A DNA stretch of 64,000 bases from Clostridiales bacterium. GTDB taxonomy: Bacteria > Bacillota > Clostridia > Christensenellales > CAG-138. The position numbers and the translations under genes were made by a program. The stretch is from assembly GCA_004554165.1 (NCBI GenBank), contig SFNQ01000002.1, positions 1 to 64,000 on the forward strand, in the 5' to 3' direction. The notes beneath the pieces are model-generated. The model was not told where the DNA came from. It saw only the letters and a list, made by a program, of their open reading frames with translations, and searched no databases. Below are positions 1 to 9,100 of this stretch, piece by piece (positions within the stretch are counted from its first letter, which is position 1; every line of letters starts with the position of its first letter).

Positions 1-1
1 A

Positions 2-1285
2 GGTTTTGCCCGTGCCCGCAGGACCCACTCCGAAAACGACTGTGTTGTGTTTCAGTGCGTTTATGTAACGCTTCTGCCCCAGTGTTTTGCACTTTATCTG
101 CTTGCCCTTGCCTTATTTGTTGTAATGTTTCTTCCCTTTCGCAAATTTCGGACAGAATCATTTCATATATTTCGCATGAGATTTGGAAAGCGACTGCTTA
201 ATTTTACTCTGGGTTCAGTTGTTGTTGCGGTCATTTTTTTGGTGTTCCTATTATCGCGAGCATCCCTTTCCGAAATTCTACAGGCATTACCCTTTATGTT
301 TGATGATCCGGAGCATCCTACAGTCTCTTTGATTGACAAAGGAATCTCTTATTTGTATCATGTCATCGTTGTCAACCGATATACAAAATACTGCTATTTG
401 GGACTGGGTCTCCTAATTGCATTGTGTATAGTTGATAAAAAACGCATGCAGCATAAATTCTTTTATTTTACCGGCGTTACTGTCGGTGTAAGTTTCCTTC
501 TCTTTGCGATTTACTTCAGAAATCACACGCTAAACTATCTCATGTGGCCACTTAACTGTTTTGCACCATTTATCCTGCTTCTAAGCGAACGGAAAGAGAC
601 CCGTCAAATCTTCTCATTCTTTTGGGTGTCAGGAATTCTGTATTCTTTCTGCATGCACCTATCCTCAAACCAGAATTTCTATGCCATTTCATCAGCATCC
701 ATTGTTGCGTTAATTGGCAGTCTAATAATGATTGCCATTTTCAGTGGCGAAGTTCTTGCCACCCAAGCGACTCGTCTACAGAAAATTGGCGTATCTGCCT
801 TGTTATCGCTGATGTTGGTTGGGCTTCTCGGCACCGAAGCTCATGAGCGCTATGTCAATATTTTTTGGGATACTTCGATTGAAACGCAAACCTCTCTCAT
901 TGATGAGGGAATCAACAAAGGAATCTATGTGTCGGAGGGCATGTATCAAGAGTATTATCAGGATCTTGCCATTGTCCATAGCATAAAAAAAGCGGCGCCC
1001 GATGCCGAACGTGTTCTGTTCTTTGCATACAAACCGCAATATTATTTAATGACAGATAGTTACGTCGGAAGCTATTCTGCATGGCTGTCGTTAATTTCAA
1101 AAGCCACGGTCGATCGACTAACCGCATTCTATGAAATGAACCCGACATTGATGCCTGATGTGATATATGTCGACCCCCAATATTCAGATTGTGCCAAGCT
1201 GCTTTCTGAATCCATCGGATGCCGCAAAACATCTTTCGATCATGGCATGCTTCTGGTAAGGGGTGTGGACGAAAAGTTGGACTGA
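2..1285 (+). CDS. Polytopic membrane protein, glycosyltransferase-like, 5' end outside the window
   Basis: The frame is open from the left edge of the window, so the gene probably begins upstream; a GTG at 47 is only the first possible internal start. The visible product has about eight hydrophobic segments in its first ~265 residues, then a soluble C-terminal part of ~145 residues with no recognisable motif. That layout (many membrane helices plus a C-terminal soluble domain) resembles GT39/PMT-like or O-antigen-type sugar transferases, but the N-terminal catalytic part is not visible and no signature was found. Base composition is clearly more AT-rich than every gene downstream of 1.5 kb, as often seen in horizontally exchanged surface-polysaccharide loci. 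The functional assignment is weak; that it is a real membrane protein gene is likely. Confidence 0.6.
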   Translation, partial: GFARARRTHSENDCVVFQCVYVTLLPQCFALYLLALALFVVMFLPFRKFRTESFHIFRMRFGKRLLNFTLGSVVVAVIFLVFLLSRASLSEILQALPFMFDDPEHPTVSLIDKGISYLYHVIVVNRYTKYCYLGLGLLIALCIVDKKRMQHKFFYFTGVTVGVSFLLFAIYFRNHTLNYLMWPLNCFAPFILLLSERKETRQIFSFFWVSGILYSFCMHLSSNQNFYAISSASIVALIGSLIMIAIFSGEVLATQATRLQKIGVSALLSLMLVGLLGTEAHERYVNIFWDTSIETQTSLIDEGINKGIYVSEGMYQEYYQDLAIVHSIKKAAPDAERVLFFAYKPQYYLMTDSYVGSYSAWLSLISKATVDRLTAFYEMNPTLMPDVIYVDPQYSDCAKLLSESIGCRKTSFDHGMLLVRGVDEKLD

Positions 1286-1306
1286 CACTGGCTCGAGGAG
1301 GAAAAT

Positions 1307-1333
1307 ATGTATACAAAAGAGCAGGATGAATAA
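1307..1333 (+). other. Eight-codon ORF behind a strong ribosome binding site
   Basis: A gaggagga sequence lies a few bases before an ATG that opens only eight codons (MYTKEQDE) before TAA. The site sits just after the AT-rich membrane protein gene and before the GC-rich part of the window. It may be the intact start of a gene whose remainder was deleted; a real short peptide is less likely. Confidence 0.25.
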
Positions 1334-1421
1334 CGCTTCTCGGCATCGCCAAAACAAGGTCAATATTGCATGAAATCATCGCAGCAGATCAGGCGGATGA
1401 ATTGCGGGAAACCCTTTGCTT

Positions 1422-1480
1422 TCAGGGCGTTTGGAGGATTCTGTTAAAACCCTGTGAGGGGTGATGAACGCCCTTGAAAT
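1422..1480. repeat. Imperfect inverted repeat in the 1286-1559 intergenic stretch
   Basis: The arms tttcagggcgtt and aacgcccttgaaa are separated by about 33 nt and could pair with one bulged base. There is no U-run after the right arm, so it is not a typical terminator. Apart from this and the eight-codon ORF, nothing else is visible between 1286 and 1559. Confidence 0.25.
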
Positions 1481-1559
1481 TATGAATTTCATATTCGATT
1501 TGGCTTTTTCCCGCGGCGATGATAGAATAATGAAAAACGCAACGGGGAGGAAGCACGCC

Positions 1560-2840
1560 ATGAATCGGAACCAAAGGCTGCTGGCGATCCTGTCGGCAAT
1601 CCTGCTGGCGCTCTGCGCCGCGCTGGCCGTGCTGCTGCTTTTGCGGCGCGAGAGCGCAGGGAGGAGCCTCCCGCGGGATGCCGCCGCAGCCACCGGACAG
1701 CCCGCGCCGGCCCCTACGCCGACGCCGCTTCCAACGCCCTCGCCCACGCCCTCGGAGAACGATCTGGCGCCCACTGTGACGCCGAAGATCACCTTTGTTC
1801 CGATTCTGTCTGCAACCAGAACTCCGGCGGCGGACGGCAGCACCCCGGAACCCACGCCGCCCTGGGCCTCGCCCTATCCCTCGCCCAGTGGCGCGCCGAC
1901 CGTCCAGCTGGGCGATTCGGTGCGGCTTGGCGTGGTCACGGCAGGGGATAGCGGCGCTTATGTGCGAAAGCGGGCCAAAAAATCCGGCTCCTCCGTCTGG
2001 GGAGTGGCCAGAACCGGCGAACGGTACACGATTCTGGAACGGGACGGGGAATTCTGCCGCATCCTCTACAACGGGGTCGAGGGCTATATTTCGGCGGAAA
2101 ATATCAGGGAAGAGACCGTGTCGCTCCGGCAGACGGGGCTGATTGCGTATACCATCGGCACGCTGAACGTCCACAGCGTAAGCAGCAGCAGCCGCCTCCG
2201 AAAAATTGCGGACGTGCTGCGGGAGACGGCGCTGGACGTCGTCGGGCTTCAGGAGGTCAGCCGGAACACTCTTTCCGGCGGAGAAACCGACTGGCTCAAA
2301 AAGCTGGCCGGGGAGGCGGGCTATCCCTACTATGCGTTCTGCCAGACCATCCCCTACGACGGCGGCCAGTTTGGTACGGCCATCCTGTCCCGCTATCCTA
2401 TTGTGGAGGCGGCATCCTGGCCGCTGGATGTGGCGCAGGGGAAGGAGCCCCGCTCTCTGGCCTATGCCTGCATTCTGATGGAAAAGGGGCCGGTGCATGT
2501 ATTCAATACGCATCTTTGCGCTTCGGAAATGCACCTCAAGTCCATTAACATCGCCTCAATGGCCTATACCCTGCGGGCGACGGGGCTTGCCGCCTATACG
2601 GTCACGGGAGACTTCAACTGTTCTCCGCCCCGCATCCACAAATACGCGCCGGAGCTGCACTTTGTAAATATCGATAAAAACACCTTTGGCGATGGAACGC
2701 GGATCAAAATCATCGACAATATTCTGTATACCGACGGTATTGTGGCGTCGGATGTGCGGCTTGTCAACACAAAGGAAATGGGCGTGACGGACCATGATCT
2801 GCTCGTTTCCACCTTCCATGTGCTGCTGCCCGAGACGTAA
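1560..2840 (+). CDS. Membrane-anchored SH3b-endonuclease/exonuclease/phosphatase family protein
   Basis: The product is 426 residues, starting at the ATG at 1560 behind ggggagga. An N-terminal hydrophobic segment (about residues 7-28) acts as signal or anchor. A Pro/Thr-rich linker (about 45-100) follows, then an SH3b-like domain (about 118-185) and a C-terminal endonuclease/exonuclease/phosphatase (EEP) domain (about 196-426). EEP hallmarks are present: LQEV with the metal-binding Glu near 231, NTHL near 315, GDFN near 350 and TDHDLL near 409. The family includes metal-dependent nucleases and phosphodiesterases. The architecture predicts an enzyme outside the membrane, tethered to the cell and perhaps wall-bound through SH3b. 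The substrate cannot be told. No operon partner is evident. Confidence 0.85.
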   Translation: MNRNQRLLAILSAILLALCAALAVLLLLRRESAGRSLPRDAAAATGQPAPAPTPTPLPTPSPTPSENDLAPTVTPKITFVPILSATRTPAADGSTPEPTPPWASPYPSPSGAPTVQLGDSVRLGVVTAGDSGAYVRKRAKKSGSSVWGVARTGERYTILERDGEFCRILYNGVEGYISAENIREETVSLRQTGLIAYTIGTLNVHSVSSSSRLRKIADVLRETALDVVGLQEVSRNTLSGGETDWLKKLAGEAGYPYYAFCQTIPYDGGQFGTAILSRYPIVEAASWPLDVAQGKEPRSLAYACILMEKGPVHVFNTHLCASEMHLKSINIASMAYTLRATGLAAYTVTGDFNCSPPRIHKYAPELHFVNIDKNTFGDGTRIKIIDNILYTDGIVASDVRLVNTKEMGVTDHDLLVSTFHVLLPET

Positions 2841-2903
2841 GGCGGAAAAAACATACAAAAATTATGAAAAATAAATTTTTATGATGCAATAAAACAATTT
2901 GTA

Positions 2904-2912
2904 TGCTATACT
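2904..2912 (+). promoter_or_regulatory. Extended -10 promoter of the arcC leader
   Basis: TGCTATACT is an extended -10 (TG at 2904-2905, TATACT at 2907-2912). No good -35 lies 16-18 nt upstream, which fits an extended -10 promoter. The predicted start near 2919 is at the foot of the long helix described next. Confidence 0.6.
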
Positions 2913-2921
2913 GAGAACACC

Positions 2922-3093
2922 TCAGTGTACAAAGGAGAATACGCCTTTCGCCGGTCTGGTCCGGCGGCAGGTTCTTCGGCGTCTTTTTGGGAGCAGAGGC
3001 GGACTGGAATGCGGCCGACGTACAGCGGGGCCAACGCGGCTGCGGGAAGAGGCCGTTTTCCTCTGAAACGCGGTGTTTTCCTTTGTGCACTGA
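2922..3093 (+). ncRNA. Highly structured leader RNA upstream of carbamate kinase
   Basis: The arms 2922-2949 and 3065-3093 pair in an almost continuous helix of about 27 bp (three G-U pairs, one bulged base, one C-C mismatch). Three smaller helices fit inside: GCCGG/CCGGC at 2950-2965, abutting the left arm; GCGGCCG/CGGCTGC at 3011-3043; and AGAGG/CCTCT at 3048-3064, abutting the right arm. Transcription from the promoter at 2904-2912 would start 2-3 nt before the helix. The element ends 40 nt before the arcC ATG, with no U-rich terminator tail. It could be a cis-regulatory RNA, an independent small RNA or an inverted-repeat element. It matches no riboswitch class I can recognise with confidence. 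Confidence 0.55.
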
Positions 3094-3133
3094 CGGTAAG
3101 CACACATCACTAAAATACAAGAGGAAGAGATTT

Positions 3134-4060
3134 ATGGCAAAAATTGTGATCGCGCTGGGCGGCAACGCGCTCGGCAACACCCCGGAAGAACAGCTCCAGC
3201 TCATCACCGGAACTGCGACCTCGATCGTAGACCTCATTGAGCAGGGCAACGACGTTGTCATCGCCCATGGCAACGGCCCGCAGGTGGGCATGATTAACCT
3301 TGGTATGTCCACGGCGGCGGAGGCGGGCGCCATCAAGGCGGCGATGCCCTTCCCGGAGTGCGGCGCCATGAGCCAGGGCTACATCGGCTACCATCTCCAG
3401 AACGGCATCCGTAACGAGATGAAAAAGCGCGGCATTGAAAAGTCGGTCGCCACTGTCGTGACGCAGGTTGTTGTTGACGAAAAGGATCCCGCTTTCCAAA
3501 AGCCCACCAAGCCCATCGGCGCCTTCTACACCAAGGAGCAGGCCGACAGGATTGCTGCGGAGAAGGGCTATACCATGGTGGAGGACGCGGGCCGTGGCTA
3601 TCGTCAGGTAGTGCCCTCGCCCAAGCCCGTGGACGTGGTGGAGAAGGAGGTCGTCAAGACCCTGATCTCCGCAGGACACGTGGTCATCACGGTGGGCGGC
3701 GGCGGCATTCCCGTGATCGAGAAGAACGGAAAGCTCATCGGCACCCCCGCTGTCATCGACAAGGATTTTGCCTCCGCAAAGCTGGCGGAGCTCATCGATG
3801 CGGATATGCTCATCATTCTGACTGCGGTTGACCGCGTCGCCATCCACTGGGGCAAGCCCGAGCAGAAAGCGCTGGAGCATATGACCGTAGCGGAGGCCGA
3901 GCAGTATTGCGCCGAAGGCCATTTCGCGCCCGGCAGCATGCTTCCCAAGGTGCAGGCGGCCATGGCCTTTGCCAGGAGCGGCCATAAGACCATCATTGCT
4001 TCTCTGGAGAACGCCAAGGATGCGATTGTTGGCAAGAGCGGTACGGCCGTTACGCTGTAA
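3134..4060 (+). CDS. arcC: Carbamate kinase
   Basis: Makes ATP and carbamate (which decays to NH3 and CO2) from carbamoyl phosphate and ADP, the energy-yielding last step of arginine deiminase, agmatine or allantoin fermentation. The 308-residue product has the usual family length and signatures: GGNAL near the N-terminus, HGNGPQVG, the EDAGRGYRQVVPSP segment and GGGGIPV followed by the DKD segment. The ATG at 3134 follows gaggaagaga; an open frame continues upstream into the structured leader but is not expected to be translated. Neither arcA nor arcB is adjacent, so the source of carbamoyl phosphate is not visible. A terminator follows directly, so this is probably a single-gene unit controlled by its leader. 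Confidence 0.95.
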   Translation: MAKIVIALGGNALGNTPEEQLQLITGTATSIVDLIEQGNDVVIAHGNGPQVGMINLGMSTAAEAGAIKAAMPFPECGAMSQGYIGYHLQNGIRNEMKKRGIEKSVATVVTQVVVDEKDPAFQKPTKPIGAFYTKEQADRIAAEKGYTMVEDAGRGYRQVVPSPKPVDVVEKEVVKTLISAGHVVITVGGGGIPVIEKNGKLIGTPAVIDKDFASAKLAELIDADMLIILTAVDRVAIHWGKPEQKALEHMTVAEAEQYCAEGHFAPGSMLPKVQAAMAFARSGHKTIIASLENAKDAIVGKSGTAVTL

Positions 4061-4091
4061 GCACCATTGAAAACCGAATCGGGAACGAATC

Positions 4092-4118
4092 AAACGCCGG
4101 GGCCTTGCCCCGGCGTTT
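4092..4118 (+). terminator. Intrinsic terminator after arcC
   Basis: An 11-bp perfect stem, aaacgccgggg/ccccggcgttt, with a 5-nt loop. The downstream U-run is short (three bases). Confidence 0.75.
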
Positions 4119-4744
4119 GCCGTGCGCGAAGTGCCGGGAATTCTTTTCGGCAAAGCGCCTCCGGGGGAACGGGCAGATCGGAGCGCTGACAGCGATAGAG
4201 AAGCTCTTTGCCGCGGAGGCGCAGCGGCAGAGCGGAAGGCCGAGGCGGCGGGGCGCGGTGAGCGCGGGCGCAGGCAAAAGCAGTTCAGAGCAGGGCAGGC
4301 AGGAAACCAAAGCTTTGAAGCAGCGGACGCAAGCGCCGTCTTTCCGTTATGCAATGCCGCTGCGTTCCCTGGTTCCGTTTTTTGGCCAGCCCGGCCGGAA
4401 TGGAACTTCCCGCTTTACTGCCGGCTCTGACCTGTGCGGACGAATTGGAAGGAGCGCTGCCGGTCATAGCGGAAGGGAATGCTGCGGAGAAACCGGGGGG
4501 ATAATACCGCCGGTGCACAGGGGGCAACAGGCGCGCCGGAAAAGGGGAAGCGGAGCCGGGGACTGCCCTGCGGCCTTGTCCGCATCGCAGTTGCATGGCG
4601 AAAGGTTCCGGGGAGTTTTTGTAAGGGAATCGCTGCCGAACCGAGGGGGAGCACCGTCGCAGCGCTGTCAAACCGCATTCCCTTTGTGCAGGGTGGCGCG
4701 TCGCGCCGGTCGCAATTCCGTCGAATTTGTTCACCGCCGCGCCT
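4119..4744. other. Long GC-rich intergenic stretch without a recognised gene
   Basis: No frame here reads like a protein; the open frames are low-complexity Arg/Ala/Gly-rich by-products of base composition. One oddity: cggcaaag-cgcctccg (4148-4163) is followed by its two complements in unreversed order, ctttgccg-cggaggcg (4206-4221), so the two 8-bp helices could not easily form together. No known RNA was recognised. Confidence 0.5.
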
Positions 4745-4773
4745 TGCTGCGCGAAGAGAGAAAATGGTACAAT
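4745..4773 (+). promoter_or_regulatory. Sigma-A-type promoter of the MBL lipoprotein gene
   Basis: TTGCTG (4745-4750), 17-nt spacer, TACAAT (4768-4773), with TG one base before the -10. The predicted start is near 4780, just before the aaggagg binding site. Confidence 0.6.
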
Positions 4774-4803
4774 GATCATGATACGATAAGGAGGCTGAGG
4801 AAC

Positions 4804-6072
4804 ATGCTGTACCGACGGGTGTTGTGCGTTGTGGCTGCGCTGTTTGCCGTCCTGCTGCCGCTGTCCGGCTGTGGAACCGGCGCTGCGCCCAAGGGGGAAG
4901 CCCCGCCGCAGGTCGTTCTGACCGCCGGGAGTGAAGCCGAAGAGGGGCAGGGCACGCAGCAGCCCGCAGAGGGGGCGGGAAGCCATTCTGCCGCATTGAC
5001 GCAGCCGGCGGTCTGCACCGTTTTTTTTATTAATGTGGGCCGTGCGGATGCAACGCTCGTGCAGGCGGGAGAGCGCAACTATCTCATCGATACGGGCGAG
5101 AAGAGCTCCGTTGTGGATCTGATCGCCGGGCTGCACATTGCCGGCGTAACGGCGCTGGACGGCGTGTTTCTCACGCATACGCACAGCGACCATATCGGCG
5201 GCTTTGCGGTGCTGGCGCGGGAGTTTCCCATTGCGCGGGTCTATCGGGCCGCAATCTCCGAAAACAGGAAGGACGGGAGCAACAAGATCGACGAGCGGGC
5301 CGCTGACGCCGGATTGTCGCTGACGGAGCTCAGCGCCGGCGATACGGTGCCGCTTGCGGAGGGGTTGGCGTTTGAAGTTCTGGGTCCGCTGGAATATAAC
5401 GCGGAGGACGACAACGACAATTCGCTGGTGCTCCGGCTCAGCGCGGCGGGCGCGACCTTCCTCTTTGCGGGCGATATGCAGTTTGCGGAGGAGGAGACGC
5501 TGCTGCGCGCTGGCGTGGAACTGGCGGCGGACGTGCTCAAGGTCGGCAACCACGGCAATCCGGATGCAACGGGCGAGACCTTTGGCGCTGCGGTCAGCCC
5601 GCGCTATGCGGTGATACCCACGGATCGCAGCGTGGATGCCAACTCGGCCAACGCCCGCGTGATTGCTGCGCTGGGCGACGCTGAGGTCATTGTTACCGAT
5701 GAAACCGAGGCCGGCGTGCTGATAACCGTCGCGGCAGACGGAACGCTCCGTGTGAGCGAGCCGCGGGCTGCGGCGCAGGCGTTTGCGCTGTCCATCGTTT
5801 CCGTCGACCGCGGCAATCAGACCGCCGTTATCAAAAACAACGGCGCGGACGCGGACATTTCCGGCTGTATGCTCTTTTCGGAGCGGGGCGGCGAGCTGTT
5901 CCGCTTCCCGGAGGGGACGATTCTTCCCGGCGGCCAGACCGTGACCGTTTCCGGCGAGGGAGGCGGGGGAGAGTTCCGGTGGACAGGAGAGGCCAAGCCC
6001 TGGAATACCAAGAAGGACGACGCTGCGCTTTTATACGATCCGCTGGGGAATCTTCTATCCCGCTTCGATTGA
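4804..6072 (+). CDS. Lipoprotein with ComEC-like metallo-beta-lactamase domain and lamin-tail domain
   Basis: The 422-residue product starts at the ATG at 4804 behind aaggagg. It has a lipoprotein signal peptide with lipobox LSGC (Cys 23). A metallo-beta-lactamase fold of the ComEC/Rec2 C-terminal type follows, with THTHSDHIGG near 124, a FAGD segment and a GNHGN segment. The last ~95 residues (from about 327) look like a lamin-tail domain (a beta-sandwich starting FALSIVSVDRG, with the NNG and WNTKKDD elements). Bacterial lamin-tail domains are known next to secreted nucleases and ComEC-like hydrolases. Predicted to act at the outer face of the membrane as a metal-dependent hydrolase, possibly on nucleic acid or a phosphodiester. 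The substrate is inference. Confidence 0.85.
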   Translation: MLYRRVLCVVAALFAVLLPLSGCGTGAAPKGEAPPQVVLTAGSEAEEGQGTQQPAEGAGSHSAALTQPAVCTVFFINVGRADATLVQAGERNYLIDTGEKSSVVDLIAGLHIAGVTALDGVFLTHTHSDHIGGFAVLAREFPIARVYRAAISENRKDGSNKIDERAADAGLSLTELSAGDTVPLAEGLAFEVLGPLEYNAEDDNDNSLVLRLSAAGATFLFAGDMQFAEEETLLRAGVELAADVLKVGNHGNPDATGETFGAAVSPRYAVIPTDRSVDANSANARVIAALGDAEVIVTDETEAGVLITVAADGTLRVSEPRAAAQAFALSIVSVDRGNQTAVIKNNGADADISGCMLFSERGGELFRFPEGTILPGGQTVTVSGEGGGGEFRWTGEAKPWNTKKDDAALLYDPLGNLLSRFD

Positions 6073-6097
6073 CAGAGTGCATTTTCGGGACTATAAT
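6069..6097 (+). promoter_or_regulatory. Consensus sigma-A promoter of nifJ
   Basis: TTGACA (6069-6074), exactly 17 nt, TATAAT (6092-6097): perfect consensus boxes and spacing. The -35 overlaps the stop codon of the preceding lipoprotein gene. Confidence 0.9.
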
Positions 6098-6114
6098 ACT
6101 ATTCGGTAAGAACT

Positions 6115-6152
6115 GGGCATTTTCCCGCGTTTTTTTGCGCGGGAGCGTGCCC
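6115..6152 (+). promoter_or_regulatory. Hairpin in the nifJ leader
   Basis: gggca/tgccc and tcccgcg/cgcggga stack with a 3x3 internal loop and a T-rich apical loop. It lies between the promoter start (about 6104) and the taggagg binding site. It has no U-run on its 3' side, so it is more likely an mRNA-stabilising or control hairpin than a terminator. Confidence 0.5.
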
Positions 6153-6188
6153 GAAAAGTATCATATATCGTAGGAGGATCATTCAAAA

Positions 6189-9100
6189 ATGGCAAAAACC
6201 ATGACCATCGATGGCAACACCGCTGCATCGCATGTTGCATATGCGTTCTCGGATGTGGCGGCGATCTATCCGATCACGCCATCTTCGCCAATGGCGGAGG
6301 TTGCGGACGATTGGGCGGCCAACGGACGCAAGAACCTCTTCGGGCAGGAGGTCCGTATTGCGGAAATGCAGTCCGAGGGCGGCGCTGCGGGCGCGGTGCA
6401 TGGCTCGCTGAAAGCGGGCGCGCTGACGACGACGTTTACCGCTTCCCAGGGTCTGCTGCTCATGATACCGAACATGTATAAAATCTCCGGCGAGCTTCTC
6501 CCCGGCGTTTTTCATGTTAGCGCCCGCGCGCTGGCCGCGCACGCGCTGTCCATTTTCGGCGATCATAGCGACGTGATGAGCTGCCGCCAGACCGGTTTTG
6601 CCATGCTGGCTTCCGCCTCCGTGCAGGAGGTTATGGACCTGGCGCTGGTGGCGCATCTGTCCGCCATCAAGGGCTCGGTTCCCTTCCTGCATTTCTTTGA
6701 CGGCTTCCGCACCTCCCACGAAGTCCAGAAGATCGAGATGATCGACTATGAGGATATGGACAGGCTCCTCGACCGCGACGCCGTCGCCAGGTTCCGCGCC
6801 CGCGCTCTGAATCCGGAGCATCCCCATCAGGGCGGCACCGCACAGAACCCGGACATCTATTTCCAGGGCCGCGAAGCCGCGAACAGGTATTATGATGCCA
6901 TCCCCGCCATCGTCCAGCACTATATGGACGAGGTGGGAAGGATCACCGGCCGCAGCTACCGCCTGTTCGATTATGTGGGCGCTGCGGACGCGGAGAACGT
7001 CATCGTGGTCATGGGCAGCGGCGCGGACGTCTGCGAGGAGACCGTCAACTATCTGAACGCGCAGGGACAGAAGCTGGGCGTGCTGAAGGTTCGCCTGTAT
7101 CGTCCCTTTGCGGCGGAGAAGTTTATCGAGGCTCTGCCAGCAAGCTGCAAGCGCATCGCTGTGCTCGACCGCACGAAGGAGCCCGGTTCTCTGGGCGAGC
7201 CGCTCTATCAGGATGTGGTCAACGCGCTGGCGGAGGCGGGCCGCAGCGACATCGCCGTGGTGGGCGGGCGCTATGGCCTCGGCAGCAAGGAGTTCACGCC
7301 CTCCATGGTCAACGCCGTGTATGAGAATCTGGACGGCGCGCTGAAGAACCACTTCACCGTGGGCATCGAGGACGACGTGACGCACCTCTCCCTCAAGGTG
7401 ACAAAGCAGGTCAACGCGGCGCCCGAGGGCACCATCGCCTGCAAGTTCTTCGGCCTCGGTTCCGACGGTACGGTGGGCGCGAACAAGAACAGCATCAAGA
7501 TCATCGGCGACCATACCGACATGTATGCGCAGGGCTATTTCTCCTACGACTCGAAGAAGTCCGGCGGCTTCACCGTGTCGCACCTGCGCTTTGGCAAGAC
7601 CCCCATCCAGAGCCCGTACCTCATCGACGCTGCGGACTTTGCCGCCTGCCATAACCCCTCCTATGTAACGCGCTATGCCGTGGCCGAGGGCATCAAGGAG
7701 GGCGGCACCTTCCTGCTCAACAGCCCCTGGACTCTCGAAGAGATGGAGAAGGAGCTTCCCGCCGCGATGAAGAATGCCATCGCGAAGAACAAGCTCAGGT
7801 TCTATAACATCAACGCAATCAAGCTGGCCCGTGAGGTCGGCATGGGCGGCCGCATCAATACCATCATGCAGTCCGCCTTCTTCAAGCTCGCCGGCGTCAT
7901 TCCGGCAGAGCAGGCGCTGGAGTATATGAAGGCCGCCGCCAAGAAGTCCTACGGCAAGAAGGGCGATGAGGTCGTGCAGAAGAACTACGCCGCCATCGAG
8001 GCCGGCATGAACGCCATCGAGGAGATTCATTATCCCGAGTCCTGGGCCACCACCACCTGCGGCGCAACCCCGATCCATGTGACGGACGATCCGTACTTTG
8101 CCGACTTCATCCAGCCGATCCTTGCTCAGCAGGGCGACAAGCTCCCCGTCTCCGCGCTGTCCGCCGACGGAACGGTTCCCACCGGCACCACCAAGTACGA
8201 AAAGCGCGGCATCGCCGTGGACGTGCCCGCGTGGATTCCGGAAAACTGCATCCAGTGCAACCAGTGCTCGCTGGTCTGCCCCCATGCGACCATCCGCCCG
8301 TTCCTTGTGGATTCGGACGAGAAGGCCGCCGCGCCAGAGGGCTTTGTGACAAAGAAGGCTACCGGCTTTGAGGGCCTTGAGTTCCGCATTCAGGTTGCGC
8401 CGCTGGATTGCACGGGCTGCGGCAACTGTGTGGACGTCTGCCCCGCCAAGCAGAAGGCGCTGAAGATGGTGCCCATGGCCGAGGTGGAGCAGGAGGCGGA
8501 GAAACACTGGGAGTATGCTCTGTCCCTCAAAAAGAAGGATGTTGAGCTCAATAAAAAAACCGTCAAGGGCAGCCAGTTCCTGCAGCCGCTGTTCGAGTTC
8601 TCCGGCGCCTGCGCAGGCTGCGGCGAAACGCCCTATGTCAAGCTGGTCACGCAGCTCTTTGGCGATCGCATGATCGTTGCCAATGCCACCGGCTGCTCTT
8701 CCATCTATGGCGGCAGTGCGCCGACCTGCCCCTACACCGTCAACGAAAAGGGTCAGGGCCCCGCCTGGGCGAATTCGCTCTTTGAGGACAACGCGGAGTT
8801 CGGCTACGGCATGAACCTTGCCACCAAGCAGCGCAGGGCAAAGCTGGCGGATACCGTGAAGGCGCTGGTGGAGGCCGCGCAGTGTTCGGAAGACGTTCGA
8901 GCCGCAGGGGCCGAATGGCTGGAGAATATGGATGACGCGGCAGGCTCCCGCGCAGCCGGAGAAAAGCTGATCAAGGCCTGCGAGGCGGCGGTTGCGAAGC
9001 ATTCCTGCGAGGCCAGCGGACTGGCCCGCGAGGTGCTCGAGAGCAGGGATCTGCTCACCAAGCAGTCCGTCTGGATTTTCGGCGGCGACGGCTGGGCCTA

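Noticed and set aside
2950..2965. Guanidine-I (ykkC) riboswitch
   Set aside because: Only a GUCUGGUCCG stretch matches; the conserved parts before and after it are missing.
2922..3093. 6S RNA
   Set aside because: The length is right, but the inner part branches into separate hairpins instead of one rod with a central bulge, and no terminator follows.
2925..3113. A 62-codon open frame inside the arcC leader
   Set aside because: The sequence is explained by RNA pairing; composition is not protein-like and no conserved motif is present.
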